From Amorphophallus konjac (Eukaryota > Streptophyta > Magnoliopsida > Alismatales > Araceae), in contig CM040117.1 in NCBI GenBank assembly GCA_022559845.1, positions 149,610,732-149,674,731 of the forward strand: a stretch of 64,000 bases of DNA, given 5' to 3'. The notes beneath the pieces were generated by a model, which saw nothing but the letters and a program-made list of their open reading frames with translations, was not told the origin of the DNA and searched no databases. The position numbers were made by a program, and so were the translations under genes. Of this stretch, positions 9,839-21,385 are shown piece after piece. Positions within the stretch are counted from its first letter, which is position 1. Each line of letters starts with the position of its first letter.

Positions 9839-11795
9839 TGATAACGCGAAAGTTCGTCGTTTAAAACACGCGTATCAATCTTAAAAATTCCAACTCGCAC
9901 TAGATGAAAGTCAGACGTAATAAGGTGGCGAGAAGGGTCGATTCCATAGGGAAGAAGAGATTTTTAGAGTTAAAAACCTTGAAGTCCTTTGAAAAACACT
10001 TGTGATTTGGCTTTGCTTAAAGAAAATAGTGAAATGATGAACAAACTAAACACTTAATCGAAAACATCTATGACTATGCGCCAATGCTATCGAAAATAAT
10101 TACATGATGTGAAAAGAAGAGATAGAAGAAGGAGGTAGAGAAGGTAGAAGATCAAGAACTAGATCAAAAGAATAACTCCTTTCATTAACTTAAAAGAAAG
10201 AGTACATGAAGTGCAAGACAAGCTTACAATCAAGATATGACGAGATTATAATGAAGTGAAATGAAACTAAAACAATAAAAATAAAAGGAGCTTTAGGTGT
10301 GAAGATGGTAGTAGAAATGGTGACGACGGCGTCGTCCTCTCTTGGCCTTGGATCACAAACCACCTTGCAGAAGATGTCGTCTACACCGGGAGGAAGTCAC
10401 CTTCATCTTTGAAGCTGCCTTTGGAGGGTGAATAACATTGAACCCAAGATGACTTAGGGGATGCCCAAGAAGAAGAAGTTGAATAGGGGGAAGAGATAAA
10501 GAACTTTGATGAAGGGTATAGAGAGAGAAAATATGAGAAAGAGGGTGAAATCAGAGGAAGAAGGGAAGTGGACTGCACGGATGAACAGTAACTGTGTAGA
10601 AAAAATTGAACTGAGAAGAATTAATAATAACTTAAAAATGTGATAGAATTAGAGGAAGTGAGAGAAGAATAAAATCTATATCTACAAGAGAGGAAGAACT
10701 TTAATGAAGAACTCAGATAGAAAAGAAGAGCAGAAGGGCTTCAAAACGGAGGAATAATAGAAGCTAGCACTTCGGATGAACAGTAAAATCATAGGATAGC
10801 AAGTTGAAAAACGAGAAATAACTTACAAACCAGAAAGAACTAGAAGATGATGTAGAAGAAGAAATTGTAGGACACTTAAATACAAAGATTTTGCGTGAAG
10901 GCATCAAGAGGAGAAAATGAATAGAAAGTGAAGAAAGAAGGGGAATAACATAGAGAAATACTGGTTCACATATGAACAGGATAGTACAGTGAAAAATATG
11001 AAATAGCTTAAAACTAGAAGGAATTAGAAGATGATGCAGAAGAAGAAGTTGTAGAATATTTAAAATTGAATAACTTACATGAAGAGTGGAAGAGCAGAAA
11101 ATGAACCGAAGGGAGAGAAATCGGCGACCTAAGGTTGAGAGAGAAATTACCAAAAGAAGAACTCTCTTTCTCCTCCTTGTCATGGGCTATTTATAGGGAA
11201 AGTTGGGTAGATGGAGGGTGGAGATTGTATCAAAAGGAGATGGATGGATGGGATTCAAGTGGAATATGATGCATGGGAAAGAGAAAAAGTAGGTGGGCAC
11301 CCCCTTTCTTGGACTTTGGGCACCCCCTTTCCCAAGGCTCATCATGTCTCTCCTTTATTTCATACTTTGAATTCAATTTTCCCTCCAACCAAAATATGTG
11401 TTTCTTTTTCTCAATTTCAAACTTTTGAAATTTCTTTTCCCTCCAATCAAAATATATGCTTTTGACTTGGTCAAAGTGGTGATGACAGTTTTACCTCCAG
11501 CTTCTTTTACAATTACCTTCGGTGTCCTGCACACATATAATTACGATTTAGTCCATAAAAATTACCATAATGTGCACATGAATCACAATTGCTCATAATT
11601 ATGCAATGGAGAATTAATATTCATGACTCTCAACTCCATTTTATTAAATAAAATCACCGAATTAATTAATTTGCATGAAAGGTCTAATTTACATGCGAAG
11701 TTGAGATTAACGATAGATCATACATAATTGCCTAATTATATGCACATAAAATGGTATACATGCAATAAATTATCATAGAAAATGGACGCTTATCA
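9839..11795. mobile_element. S1: solo LTR (1957 bp)
   Basis: The ends are TGATAACGCG and CGCTTATCA, an imperfect inverted pair with LTR-type TG...CA termini. A perfect 5-bp duplication CATGG flanks it (9834-9838 and 11796-11800). There are no internal genes, primer site or second LTR, so it is best read as a solo LTR left by unequal recombination. Inside, about three degenerate tandem units of roughly 195 bp begin near 10583, 10778 and 10974 with tgaacagta-like starts. The parent family is not recognised. Confidence 0.75.
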
Positions 11796-11800
11796 CATGG

Positions 11801-12634
11801 TAGCATGTACTGCACTCTCATGTTATGACCCCTTTGGTATATAGAATGGTGATTTGTGGAAGGTTGGATCTAGTCTAACTGGAAACTATCACTATGCATG
11901 AGAGTATCTTCGGATCAAGTTCTCCGCCTAGTACAATGGGTCAAATGCTCATATAAGTCATGGATTGCATACCCCTTTGTTAAGTCCCGCAAAAGCATTT
12001 TGAAGTTCATGCACAAGTTAAGGGGGAGTCATCATAAAAGTCCAGTCTGCATGCTTGCATGCTTCCACTTCTGAAGATTCAGGATCATGATCATGTCAAT
12101 CATTTGAATTGATTGCACATTCCCAGGGGGAGCTTGATTCATCTTGATAAACTGTTCATACTTGCTATTGTATATCTCCTTTATGTGCTTCGTGAACAAT
12201 GGATCTTCTTTTTTGAAGTTTGAGCTTCAAGCTAAATGGAAAAGGATGTCTGAATGTACCTTCTTGATGTTTACAGTTTCAATTGTCATGACTTGCAAAA
12301 TGAAAAATCTGCCATGATTAATGTTTATTTAAAATTTTAAAAAAATGGGTTTGCTGAAAAACCTGCTCCTTTTGAATGTTTAGTGTGCTGTCTGCTAAAC
12401 TGAGTCGACCCACAAACCTTGGTGAGTCAAACCAACAGCTGCATTCTCCTGGAATCTGTGTTCTGTCTGTGCATGGTTTGAGGTGCCTGCATCGACGCAC
12501 CAGTTCATTTGATGACTTGTTCACCTCTTTCAATTCTCATCTTCAGATTGAACAATGATCACTCTTATCTGATAAGCATCAATTCCTTTGTATCCCCCTT
12601 GCAACATCTTCGCAAATCATTCTTTGAGGGGGAG
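11801..12634 (+). mobile_element. 3' noncoding region of a disrupted retroelement (right piece)
   Basis: Noncoding sequence with repeated purine tracts (aagggggagtc near 12019, agggggagc near 12125, gagggggag at 12626-12634). The last directly precedes an LTR-like start (TGTAGCGCCC). Multiplied polypurine tracts of this kind are a Sirevirus habit, but no pol sequence remains to prove the family. Confidence 0.5.
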
Positions 12635-15330
12635 TGTAGCGCCCAAGAATTTTTTAAGAATTTTTTAGGATTAAAATATAATTACTAAGCAATTAAAAAA
12701 AGCTTAATGGGCTTATAAGAACAATTAGGGATTATTTTAATCTATTTAAAGGCCTTATATAAACCAAAGGGTTAAGCCCAACTCAAATAGGCCCAAAGAC
12801 CCAATTTCAAGACATTTAGACCCCAGCCCATTAATAGAAACATAAATTTAGTAATTTACGAATTTAAAATAGGATATATACACCAATTAGGGGATAAAAA
12901 AGAGATAATAGGAAAATCCAAAAATTTCGGAATAATGGCCATTTTAGCGGTCTATCGCGAGACCGCTAAACCAGCCTAGCGGTCCTGCCATGACCGCTAA
13001 ACCTTGCAGATTCCGTGAATGGAAGAAACGTGAAAAGCTTGGATCTTTGGCATCCAAATCCTCATGGATTGAAGTATGTGAACATGAAAACATGTCTAGG
13101 ACTCTTGAGGATCGATCCTACACATAGTTAAGACTCTCAATTCGATCAAACCTTCAGCCGTAACTCAAAACCCTATAAATAGACCTTAACTTCAACACAT
13201 GTGAACCCTAATGTTGGATCGCGTATTTCGAAGGTAAGGAGACATCTTCCCAGGTTAGTTCTTTAGAATACTTTGTTCTCCTTACTTTTATCTAACTTTC
13301 CTCCAATTTTCATGCTAGAAGATCTGACCTTTGAAGAATTAGGGCGTCTGCAAGTTGCTGGGTCGCTGTAGTCTACATAAGAACCAAAGCGTCGGTCTAG
13401 TGAAGATCAGGAAATTAGAAGCCCTAAACAAGGTTAGTTCACGTAGTGGCTTTAGAACTTTCTGTTCCCCTTCGTATCTTCTACATACCCTCCAATTTTC
13501 ACTATTTTCTGCCAAGTGGTTAAGGAGAACGAGGGACGGGAAGTTGCGGGTTTGACACAGGACGTATAGGAATTAGGGACTACTTCCGGTCAGAAATCTG
13601 AAGTCTAGGGATCAAACCAAAGGTAGGTTATCTCATGAAAAGGCTAAATCAACATGTTAGGAATAAAAGCCCTATGGGTTCATTCCATTTCATGCTTTCT
13701 ATAGGTAGTATTTCAAGTTCAATCATGACTGTGCATCTAGGTTAAGTCTGCATGCATGAATCCTACCCTAAATAAGGAATTGATAATTTTGACTTAACTC
13801 CATGTAAATCCATGCATCTCCATGACTTGATTTTTGATTATAGCATATTTACCTTCCTGTCTAGCATGATTTCTTGCGTTTACTTCCTTAGGGTATGCCT
13901 TGCATGTCTTATTTTACATTTGTCAGCTATAGGGGAGAAACGGTCTCCCATAGACCGCCAGAGTCCTTTAGCGGCCATGCGATAGACCGCTAAAAACCTA
14001 TATGCGGTCCTCCCTTGACCGCTAGGCTCTATCTATTCTTTGCAGCTTATTAACTCCAAACAGATTACAGATTGACCCTATTAAACATATGTTAAGCCCA
14101 GATAATTAGGCCTTATTCCTAGTTGTGACTATACATTTATGAACTTGGTTATATAGTGCACTAAACATGTTAGGTTTCATGTCTTTCATGTTTTAAATAC
14201 CTATTTTAAACTTATGCTACTTCATGCCAAAACTTATATTCTTGTACTAATGATCATATTTTACATACTTCATGGACTTGTTTAAGTTTTGATTTGATCG
14301 CTGTTTTACCACTATCCTTTCTCATCTAGAGTCTTTTCTTAAGTATATGGTGCGTACCCCGGTGCGTGGCCATTAGATACACTTTGCACTTATAAGCACA
14401 CAATCTTGGACTTGTGATCCTCTCCGTTAGACATTCCTTCCCCCAGATTAGGTGATCTTGTTTCAAGCCCTCCGTAAGTCTCCGTAAGCCTGGGATTCCC
14501 ACTAGGATGCTGAGCTGATTGTACCCTCAAAATCTAATTGTCTAGAAAGCACTTTACCGGCGTTTTCTGTGTTCTAGATCTTGGCGGCCATCCATTAGAC
14601 CGCAAGAGTCTAGTAGCGGCCATGTACTTGACCGCTAAAGATGCCTAGCGGTCCTACCATGACCACAAGGTTCCAGAGATTTCATGCATCGACTCTGTCA
14701 TTAAACGGTCCTATATTGACGGCTACTGTATAGAAACGGTCCAATAAACAACCGCTATTTCAAGAAATGGCCCTGGCATGACCGTTTCTATCTCAAGTAT
14801 TCTTAACCCAAGGTTTGACCTAAATGTTGATTTTCCTAAGTTCCTAAATGACCTATTGATTATCTAGAACCTAACACCTTGTTCAAAAGTTATCTAATGA
14901 ACTACGAATGTTAATGAATGTACCGTTATGTTGTCAAATTTCTCCCGTGGCATGACCTTGCATTAAATCATTCTTTGAATTCTCATGATCATATTTGGTA
15001 TGTTCTTACTTTGATAATTGCTATCATGAGCTTATTATTGAATTGATACATTATTGGCCTACATTATTGATATTTCTCGTGGAAGTAGCTTGATTTATAA
15101 CTTGAAGATGCACTTTGGGCACTGATTGTGTCCAAGGGCTCCATGCTGGCCCCCTCGACTGATTGTCGGAAACGTACTTAAAACCTTGGGGTACGATGAT
15201 ACTGGCGTCGCATTGCACTGGGAGTACTTTTTTTATAGATGAGTGAAAACCATGATGCTTTACATGAAATATACATTCTTGATTACATGACTTTCTAGTG
15301 CATGACCTTCATGGTTATAAATAGTATATT
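12635..15330 (+). mobile_element. L1: LTR-derived segment starting TGTAGCGCCC
   Basis: It starts directly after a polypurine tract. It has a TATA box (tataaatag, 13174-13182) in the same context as the GYP-1 and GYP-3 LTRs. Several gcggtc...gaccgc inverted repeats occur (near 12949, 13937, 14583, 14648). Around 14345-14540 it shares an ordered block with the GYP-1 and GYP-3 leaders, including the stem near 14489-14506. It is therefore probably from a gypsy element of the same broad group. No terminal CA or primer site could be fixed, so the right boundary is only the start of the next LTR-like end. No coding region is seen. Confidence 0.5.
13174..13182 (+). promoter_or_regulatory. TATA box in L1
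   Basis: TATAAATAG, placed as in the GYP-1 (29235) and GYP-3 (50807) LTRs, where it is also followed within a few bases by a pyrimidine-rich ccct or cctt. Confidence 0.5.
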
Positions 15331-15599
15331 TGTCACGTCCCGAGATTATGCAGTGGAAACAATCGAGAATGTGAACAGCCGGCTAGTACGCCTCAAGCGA
15401 GCAATATAATCTGAGCACTAACACATTCACACATAAGAGATGAATGCACAATATTTGGACAAAATCCTTGCTTTATTTAAATAATAATCAAAAGTACATA
15501 AGGTTGACTCTTGACACTTTAAATAACTAGACTCAATAAAATGGAAAATTACATAGCGACTCTTGACCATCAACTAATGACAATCTAAGGCTTCGCTCC
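15331..15599 (-). mobile_element. partial LTR in minus orientation
   Basis: It starts TGTCACGTCCCGAG, a common plant gypsy LTR end when read inverted. It is cut at 15599 by the insertion of GYP-1. Nothing else can be assigned. Confidence 0.4.
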
Positions 15600-15668
15600 T
15601 GTTGACACCCATTTTTTGCCTTTGAGTTGAGTCATTTTCTTACCGTTGTTTTTGATGCCTCAGGTTGT
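15600..15668 (+). mobile_element. GYP-1: 5' LTR, first 69 bp
   Basis: It aligns with the start of the GYP-3 LTR (50158 onward). It is cut at the GTTGT target site (15664-15668) by SIR-a and continues at 28377. Confidence 0.8.
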
Positions 15669-17165
15669 TGTTGGATCGAGAGGACGGTCAAGCTAGAGGG
15701 GGAGGGGGTGAATAGGTTGACCTTATAAAAATTATAGTAGATCAATTTGCAATAGAGGCTCCACACCTAGATGATTAATTGAAACATTGAACCAGGCCAA
15801 TCAGAGAGCGTGCCTATCATGCATCTAGCGAGGAACAATTGCGAAGAATAAACCAAACCACACAAGAGACCGCAATTTTAAGGTGGTTCGGTCACCCAAT
15901 GGAGACCTACGTCCACCTCCCCACTTAACTAGTGAGGAACCCTGCTGAGCTTCACAGCTTTGCTAAACCGAGGAAGTAATTCCTCTATACTGTTGACTAC
16001 CACAACAGAAAACAACGAGGAACAAATCCTCAGATCCGCTGTCAAACAGCTTGAAGGCACACAGCCTTAACACCCCTGATCTCAGCACAGCCCGCTGAAT
16101 CAGAATCACCCTCTCTTCACTAAATCCAGTGAAGGAGAGGAATACAATGTTCAAAAACACTAGGAAAACTAAAAGAATAAGAAATCAAACTTCAGCACTT
16201 GGACGCAGCGGAATTTAGATCACCAACGGAGAGATCCATGTCCATACGCATGAGCTTCGATCCTTGAATCTCCTCCGTCTGGAATGTAGAAGAGTCTTGG
16301 TGGCGCGATGATCTTCTGATCTGGTTCTTCAGCAGCCTTCGTCCAGTTCTACTCTGAGCCTCTCTCGTTCTACTCTTCGCCTATATCGTTCTCACTTTTT
16401 TCCTCTTCAATACTTTTCCTTTTGTTCTCGGGTGAACCTATTTTGTGGTCTTCCCGCACACAAAATATTTCACGTGAGGCAGGTGGGCCACCACCCTAAT
16501 TTTCTGGTTATCCTTATGATTGCTCACGTGGGGAACCTTCTGGAGTGGTAGAAGCTACAAGACCTTATCCGCTTTTGGCTGATGTGGCAGATAGTGACTG
16601 AAGGTGGGATCCACTTATCGTCAACTTGGATTAGATGGCGTCGACCCTCTTACCCCAAGGAGTTAACGCACCCTTCTTCAAGCTTCAGGTTTCATGCTGA
16701 GTGCGTTGACGTAAGAAGCAGCTGCGTCCACTCATTAGTTGCGCTTTAGACAGTTGTGGCAATCCATCGTACTGCAGCGTCGACTCATCGAACTGCAGCG
16801 TCGACACTGCCAAGGTACTCCAGAGGCTACGACAAGGAATGCTTGAACTGCTGCGTTCACGCTGCTTGATCAAGGCGTTAACGCATCAGAGTATACCAAT
16901 AAGCCATTGCCTCTCCCTTTGTAACTGCTGCGATGACGCAGCTCTATCTTGGCGTTGACGCAGTGGAGCAACTTGTGAAGATATTGGTGAAGGCTTCTTC
17001 GACTGCTGCGTGGACGCTGTAAGCTCCCAGCGTCGACCCTGTTCCTTTCTAGCACAAGGATGAAATCAAGTGAAAGCATTTATTGAATCAAAATTTAATT
17101 CATCATTGAATTGAATACATCATTCATATCTCATGGTTGTCATCATCAAAACCAGGGGCACAACA
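15669..17165 (-). mobile_element. SIR-a: 3' LTR (1497 bp)
   Basis: On the plus strand it runs from TGTTGGATCG to GGCACAACA and is followed by the complement of the polypurine tract. It carries the two-hairpin element (15882-15937) near its sense 3' end, and many gcgttgacgc or gcgtcgacgc motifs between 16630 and 17040. The short ORFs in it recur in the other LTR and are not genes. Confidence 0.9.
15882..15937 (-). ncRNA. U5 two-hairpin element, SIR-a 3' LTR
   Basis: Hairpin 1: GGTGG/CCACC closes an internal loop, then GGTC/GACC. Hairpin 2: CCTCACT/AGTGGGG in sense, including one G-U pair. The loop ACGTA/GAA is conserved in all four Sirevirus families here. It is a candidate RNA structure, inferred from covariation. 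Confidence 0.55.
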
Positions 17166-17180
17166 ATCTCCCCCTTTTTG
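17166..17180 (-). other. SIR-a polypurine tract
   Basis: In sense it reads caaaaagggggagat, directly before the 3' LTR. Copies of the same purine core lie farther upstream at about 17456, 20728, 21180 and 21302. Confidence 0.85.
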
Positions 17181-17567
17181 ATGATGGCAACTATGAGGTG
17201 AATGCCATTCATAACATTGCATCTAAACAGTCAAGGTTATTCAAATCAAGCAAAAAGCTTCAGATTAACAGGAAATCAAATCATTGACTAAATCAAAGTA
17301 TAATTTTGTCATTCATTCAAGTTCAAGAATTTACATTATAGAACCAGACAAAAAGAAAAACATTCATTCAAGTTAGTCAATATGATTGATGCCTATGCAA
17401 TGTACTTTGGTCAAGTTTCCAGCTTGACTTCATGATTGATGCATTCATAAACATTCTCCCCCTTTGACCTCATCAAGAAGGGGAGTAATCGTGGAATAGC
17501 TATCTCAAGGGTGGAAGAAGCGATTGTATCTTCTGGCAGAAGGAGGTTGTTGTTGCTGACGAGAGGA
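17181..17567 (-). other. SIR-a: untranslated stretch between ORF3 and polypurine tract
   Basis: Noncoding. It holds one extra purine-tract copy (17456-17466, in sense caaagggggag) and nothing else recognisable. Confidence 0.6.
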
Positions 17568-19433
17568 TTACCCTTGAGTAGTTGGCTGGCGAGGCTGCTG
17601 CTGGCCAGCTGGATCTCTGGCTAGTAAATCTTGGATATCCTGAGATAATTCACCCAGTTGATGACTTAAAGTGGAGCGTACACTGACAATGGCAGAAGGA
17701 AGATCAGCTGATGACTTAGATAGTTCCCCAATTGACTGAATTGCTGCAATCACTTTGTCAATCTTTTCTAACATTGCCTTGAGGCATTGGGGAACTGCAT
17801 TGATAGGACCTTTGATGGTTTCAACGGCTATCCGCACATCAAAGCATAAATCAGTAATCTTGGCAAGGGATTGAAAAAATGAAGCTTGATTACTGTGCAT
17901 ATCAGTCACCAGTGTAGATAACTTGTCAAGAAGAGATGATATGTTCTGCAGGACTTTCCTTGTAGCTTGGTCAGATAGCATCTTGGTGAGTAGGAATTTT
18001 TGCCACTCGGATAAGGCAGAGACTTCAAATTGGACAATCCGAGAAGTCAGTTTGTTGAAATGATAATTTGTAAATTCCATTAATTTGTCCATTTTTGCAT
18101 CCTGACGTTGCAGCATCATAGTCATGTGTGCAAACATCTCTTCAACAGTGGCTGGAGGTGGAGCTTCATCAGAAGTTGGAAAAGGTCTTCTATAAATTCC
18201 AATGGCTCCAGTCATAAGGGGTTCCAATGAAGGTGCAGTGCCACTGGCTTGCCCAGTTTCCAGCTGAGGGCTGGATGATTGAGCAAATGGTTCCTCAAAT
18301 TCATGCTCTTCTCTTGCTGAACTACCCTCTTGTGTTTCTTCTCTCACCACAGGAGGAATTGGTACCTCTGTCCTGTTTGCGTGACTAGCATCCGCAGTGC
18401 CTGTTTCTAATGGAGCTGTTTGCTGACTAGGAAGAGTTCGAACTGGCTTACCATCAATAACTTTAAAACCCATAAATTTCTGAATGTAAGAAAGTGTGTA
18501 AACATTCCCTTGAGGGATGATTATTTTCTTCTCAGAACCAAAGTCTACTCCCACTTTTCGAAAAATAGCAGTCAAGGGAGCAGCATATGGAAGTGTTCTG
18601 GATTGTGTCAAGCATGACCCCATGGTTTGAATAACTACATCAGACAGGGAAATATGTATCCTCTTCAGCATACAGTAAAGTAGAAATCTCTGCATCTCAG
18701 TCACCCTTTCCCTACCACTGCTCTGTGGTGTGATCATTGATGTGCAAATGTGGTGGAGTAGTCTATTCAACGGAGGGAATTGATTTGCTTTGAGACTGGA
18801 TAAATAAGTTTCCCTGACATCGGAAGGATCACTCGGTTTATCCGTCAGGAGAGCATAAGCTTCATGCTCATCATACTCAAAACTATGTAGTTGAACTCCA
18901 TGCTTGGGGATTTTCCAGGCTCTGGCAAACAATTTATTGGATAACTCAAAACTGACATTCTGGACAGTTGATGTGAGTTTTGGAACTTGAGGTTCATATT
19001 TCAAATTTTTGTAGAACTCTCTGACCAGGGTGGGGTAATATACCTTGTGGGTTGTAACAAACGACCACCATCCCTGATAGTCCAAGGTAGGAAACAGTTC
19101 CGGAAAAACGTCAAGCATTTGATGGTCGGTAGCAGCAATATACCGGGAAATAATAACCTTCAGAAGTTCATCCACGGTGACGGTAAGTGAGCTGGCGGCA
19201 CCTTTCTGTCCCGTTGTAGCACTTGCAGATGAACCCTTCTTGTCTGACTTGACATCAAATTCCCTTCTCTTTTTGGTTGGCGGGCTCGAAGTGCATGGAC
19301 GCATCTCTTTCCGCTTCCCTTTATCGTGAGCAGCTTTGGAGCGGGGCTCCAGATTGTCTTCAGCTAATGCTGAGCTTCTTGGATGATCCTCTGCCTTCTT
19401 CTTCCCCTTGTGAGTAGAGGTCGGAGGAGCCAT
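17568..19433 (-). CDS. SIR-a ORF3: intact 621-aa Sirevirus third protein
   Basis: This ORF sits between pol and the 3' LTR, where Sireviruses such as SIRE1 carry their envelope-like ORF. I place the start at 19433 (context gccATGG). The open frame runs upstream to 19829, but that part translates the dispersed gcgttgacgc and gcgtcgacgc motifs and is probably not coding. Residues 1-80 are basic and Ser-rich with nuclear-signal-like KKKAE, GKRKE and KKRRE clusters. Residues 120-315 resemble the 'putative plant transposon protein' domain seen in retroelement extra ORFs (motif LVREFYKNL, later LPYAAPLTAIFRKVGV). 330-430 is a Pro/Glu/Ser-rich linker and 430-605 a predicted coiled coil. I see no signal peptide or convincing membrane segment, so an envelope role is not supported. 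It is intact although gag-pol is broken. Confidence 0.75.
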   Translation of the reverse strand: MAPPTSTHKGKKKAEDHPRSSALAEDNLEPRSKAAHDKGKRKEMRPCTSSPPTKKRREFDVKSDKKGSSASATTGQKGAASSLTVTVDELLKVIISRYIAATDHQMLDVFPELFPTLDYQGWWSFVTTHKVYYPTLVREFYKNLKYEPQVPKLTSTVQNVSFELSNKLFARAWKIPKHGVQLHSFEYDEHEAYALLTDKPSDPSDVRETYLSSLKANQFPPLNRLLHHICTSMITPQSSGRERVTEMQRFLLYCMLKRIHISLSDVVIQTMGSCLTQSRTLPYAAPLTAIFRKVGVDFGSEKKIIIPQGNVYTLSYIQKFMGFKVIDGKPVRTLPSQQTAPLETGTADASHANRTEVPIPPVVREETQEGSSAREEHEFEEPFAQSSSPQLETGQASGTAPSLEPLMTGAIGIYRRPFPTSDEAPPPATVEEMFAHMTMMLQRQDAKMDKLMEFTNYHFNKLTSRIVQFEVSALSEWQKFLLTKMLSDQATRKVLQNISSLLDKLSTLVTDMHSNQASFFQSLAKITDLCFDVRIAVETIKGPINAVPQCLKAMLEKIDKVIAAIQSIGELSKSSADLPSAIVSVRSTLSHQLGELSQDIQDLLARDPAGQQQPRQPTTQG

Positions 19434-20237
19434 GGCAGCGGGATGAGGAAGAATGAAATAGGAAAGGGTTTGGGAGAGCTCGGAAGATAGAACGACAAAG
19501 GCTTTCAAAAGAACTGAAGACGAACGGCGGTCATGTTCCGCTTTTAAAGGAGTTTCGAAACCCTTTTCAGTGAGCGGTTCACCCTGTTCAAGTCCGTGAA
19601 CCGGAAAAAGTGAAAGTGGTTCTGGAAACATTGCGTTGACGCCAAGAGATACAGCGTCGACGCAGTGAAGCAGAAACAAACGAATATATGCAAGAAGAGT
19701 AGCAAGAAGATCATATGTACAAGGAATTTTCTTAAGATGCTGAGATATGGAGTAGAGATGCTCATAGTCAAGGATTTTTAAGTATTGCAGATCAAGTTCC
19801 CATGAGAGAGATGTGTAAATAGGCTCCAATTCAATTAATGATAAAGAGAAGAAATAATCTTAAAGCATTGAATTAAAAAAAATGTGAACCACCAAAGGCA
19901 CCTGCCTGGAGAAAAAAGGGGAACTTTTTTCACACTAGAACCATTTTCATTTCTGTTCCTTATATTTGTCAATTTCAAGTTGCCTTTTGGAGAGAGAGAA
20001 ATTTAACTGGCATTGATAACATACCAAGTTGAATAACGAGCTTCAGATCAAACACACTCACATGTTTTCATTATTTTTCACAATTGCAGCATTTTCAACT
20101 TATTTTTATGTTTTCATTTGCAGTCAAGTATGGCTAGCCTTTTGACACGGGTACACATGTTTATTAGACACCCGAGTCCCCGGTTACTCAGCATAGCAAA
20201 CTATTCTGCATAGACGGATCAGAGTTGGCAACTTACG

Positions 20238-20287
20238 TCATGACATGCCTATCAGCACTTCACAGGTGCTTGAAGGTAGTTTCTCAG
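20238..20287 (-). ncRNA. module A hairpin, SIR-a copy 2
   Basis: In sense: CTGAGAAACT, a hairpin with stem AGCAC/GTGCT and loop CTGTGAA, then TGTCATGA. It is conserved in position and flanks in SIR-b and SIR-c with different stem bases. Confidence 0.5.
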
Positions 20288-20351
20288 TCAATAGTTACCA
20301 TTGCTCTGAAATGATTTATTTTTCACTTGAAGACAGAGATAGTGGCGCACC

Positions 20352-20401
20352 TCATGACTTGCTCTTTAGCACTTCTTTGGTGCATAGGGCTAGTTTCTCA
20401 G
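20352..20401 (-). ncRNA. module A hairpin, SIR-a copy 1
   Basis: In sense: CTGAGAAACT, stem GCAC/GTGC with loop CAAAGAA, then AGTCATGA. An agagcaatg box lies about 20 nt upstream, as in copy 2 and in SIR-c. Confidence 0.5.
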
Positions 20402-21385
20402 TGAATAGCCACCATTGCTCTGCATTTTATAACATGTGTAAGAGATTGTTTCTTCAGCTTTTATACTCAATATCTTGGTTTTATTACCAATACAAATATT
20501 AAATTCCTCTACACATAGTGATTTCTTTACTGTTGAAGAATATAAGGTTTGAGAGATGACAAGGTCCTAGTTTTATTAAATTGTTCAGCTTTTATTCCAT
20601 ACATAGTGCATTATTGGGTTCAAAAGTTCTTGAATTCAAACACCATAAGAATTATAGATCTCCTATCATTAGCTTTTCATAGAGCTGTTCAGAACATATC
20701 TCAACTCAATAGGAATTTTTACTGTAACTCCCCCTGAATTTAAGACATCGTCTATATGTCTCAGTTCTCTAGAGTTTTTCCCTCATACAAGAATGTCAAG
20801 GAGGCTTTATTGAGAGATAAGAACGGAAGGGACGAGATAAATGAACAGAGGAAGTTGATTTGAGATAGGGAAGTCTCCAAAAGATGAGTATATAACACTG
20901 CTGCGTTGACCTAGCCTTATAACTGCGTTAACTCATCCATCAAGGACGCTCATAGATGGGTTCTGTTTCCGAAAACAACTGATCACAGCGTCAACTCAGT
21001 CTCATTACTGCGTCAACTCATTCAACCAGCCAGAGACACTTCACACCAGATTCTCAAAGAACAAGCTGTCTGGTGCGTTAACCCTATTTCCACACTGCGT
21101 TAACTCAACCAACCAACCAGCAATAACAACTCTGCACTTTGTTCATCGTTTTGACACCAAGAAGGTAATCTGAAGCTAACTCCCCCTCAGACCATGCATG
21201 AATAAAATTATAACAGCCAATAAAATGAGTATCATGCTGAAACTATATTCATTATGAATTTATTGATGGAAAGATAGACATACCAAGCACAGAAGATTAA
21301 GCTCCCCCTAAGTTTATGACATATACACTTCAAACCAAGACAAGTTTAATCATTCATTTTCTAGAAGATAAGTCAAGCACACAAA

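Larger units (their letters stand above)
19434..21385 (-). other. SIR-a: noncoding region between pol and ORF3
   Basis: There is no coding sequence apart from the doubtful 5' extension of ORF3. In sense order it has purine-tract copies (21302, 21180, 20728) and a cluster of gcgttgac/gcgtcaac motifs (20900-21110). These are followed by two copies of the conserved hairpin module A (20352-20401, 20238-20287) and one block B (20137-20190). The same modules occur in the same order in SIR-b and SIR-c. Confidence 0.7.

Noticed and set aside
17568..19433. Calling the third ORF a true envelope gene
   Set aside because: No signal peptide, fusion peptide or transmembrane segment is evident; the basic N-terminus and coiled coil do not suffice.
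19434..19829. The 132-residue N-terminal extension of the SIR-a third ORF
   Set aside because: It translates the noncoding gcgttgacgc and gcgtcgacgc motifs, and a better start in good context (gccATGG) lies at 19433.
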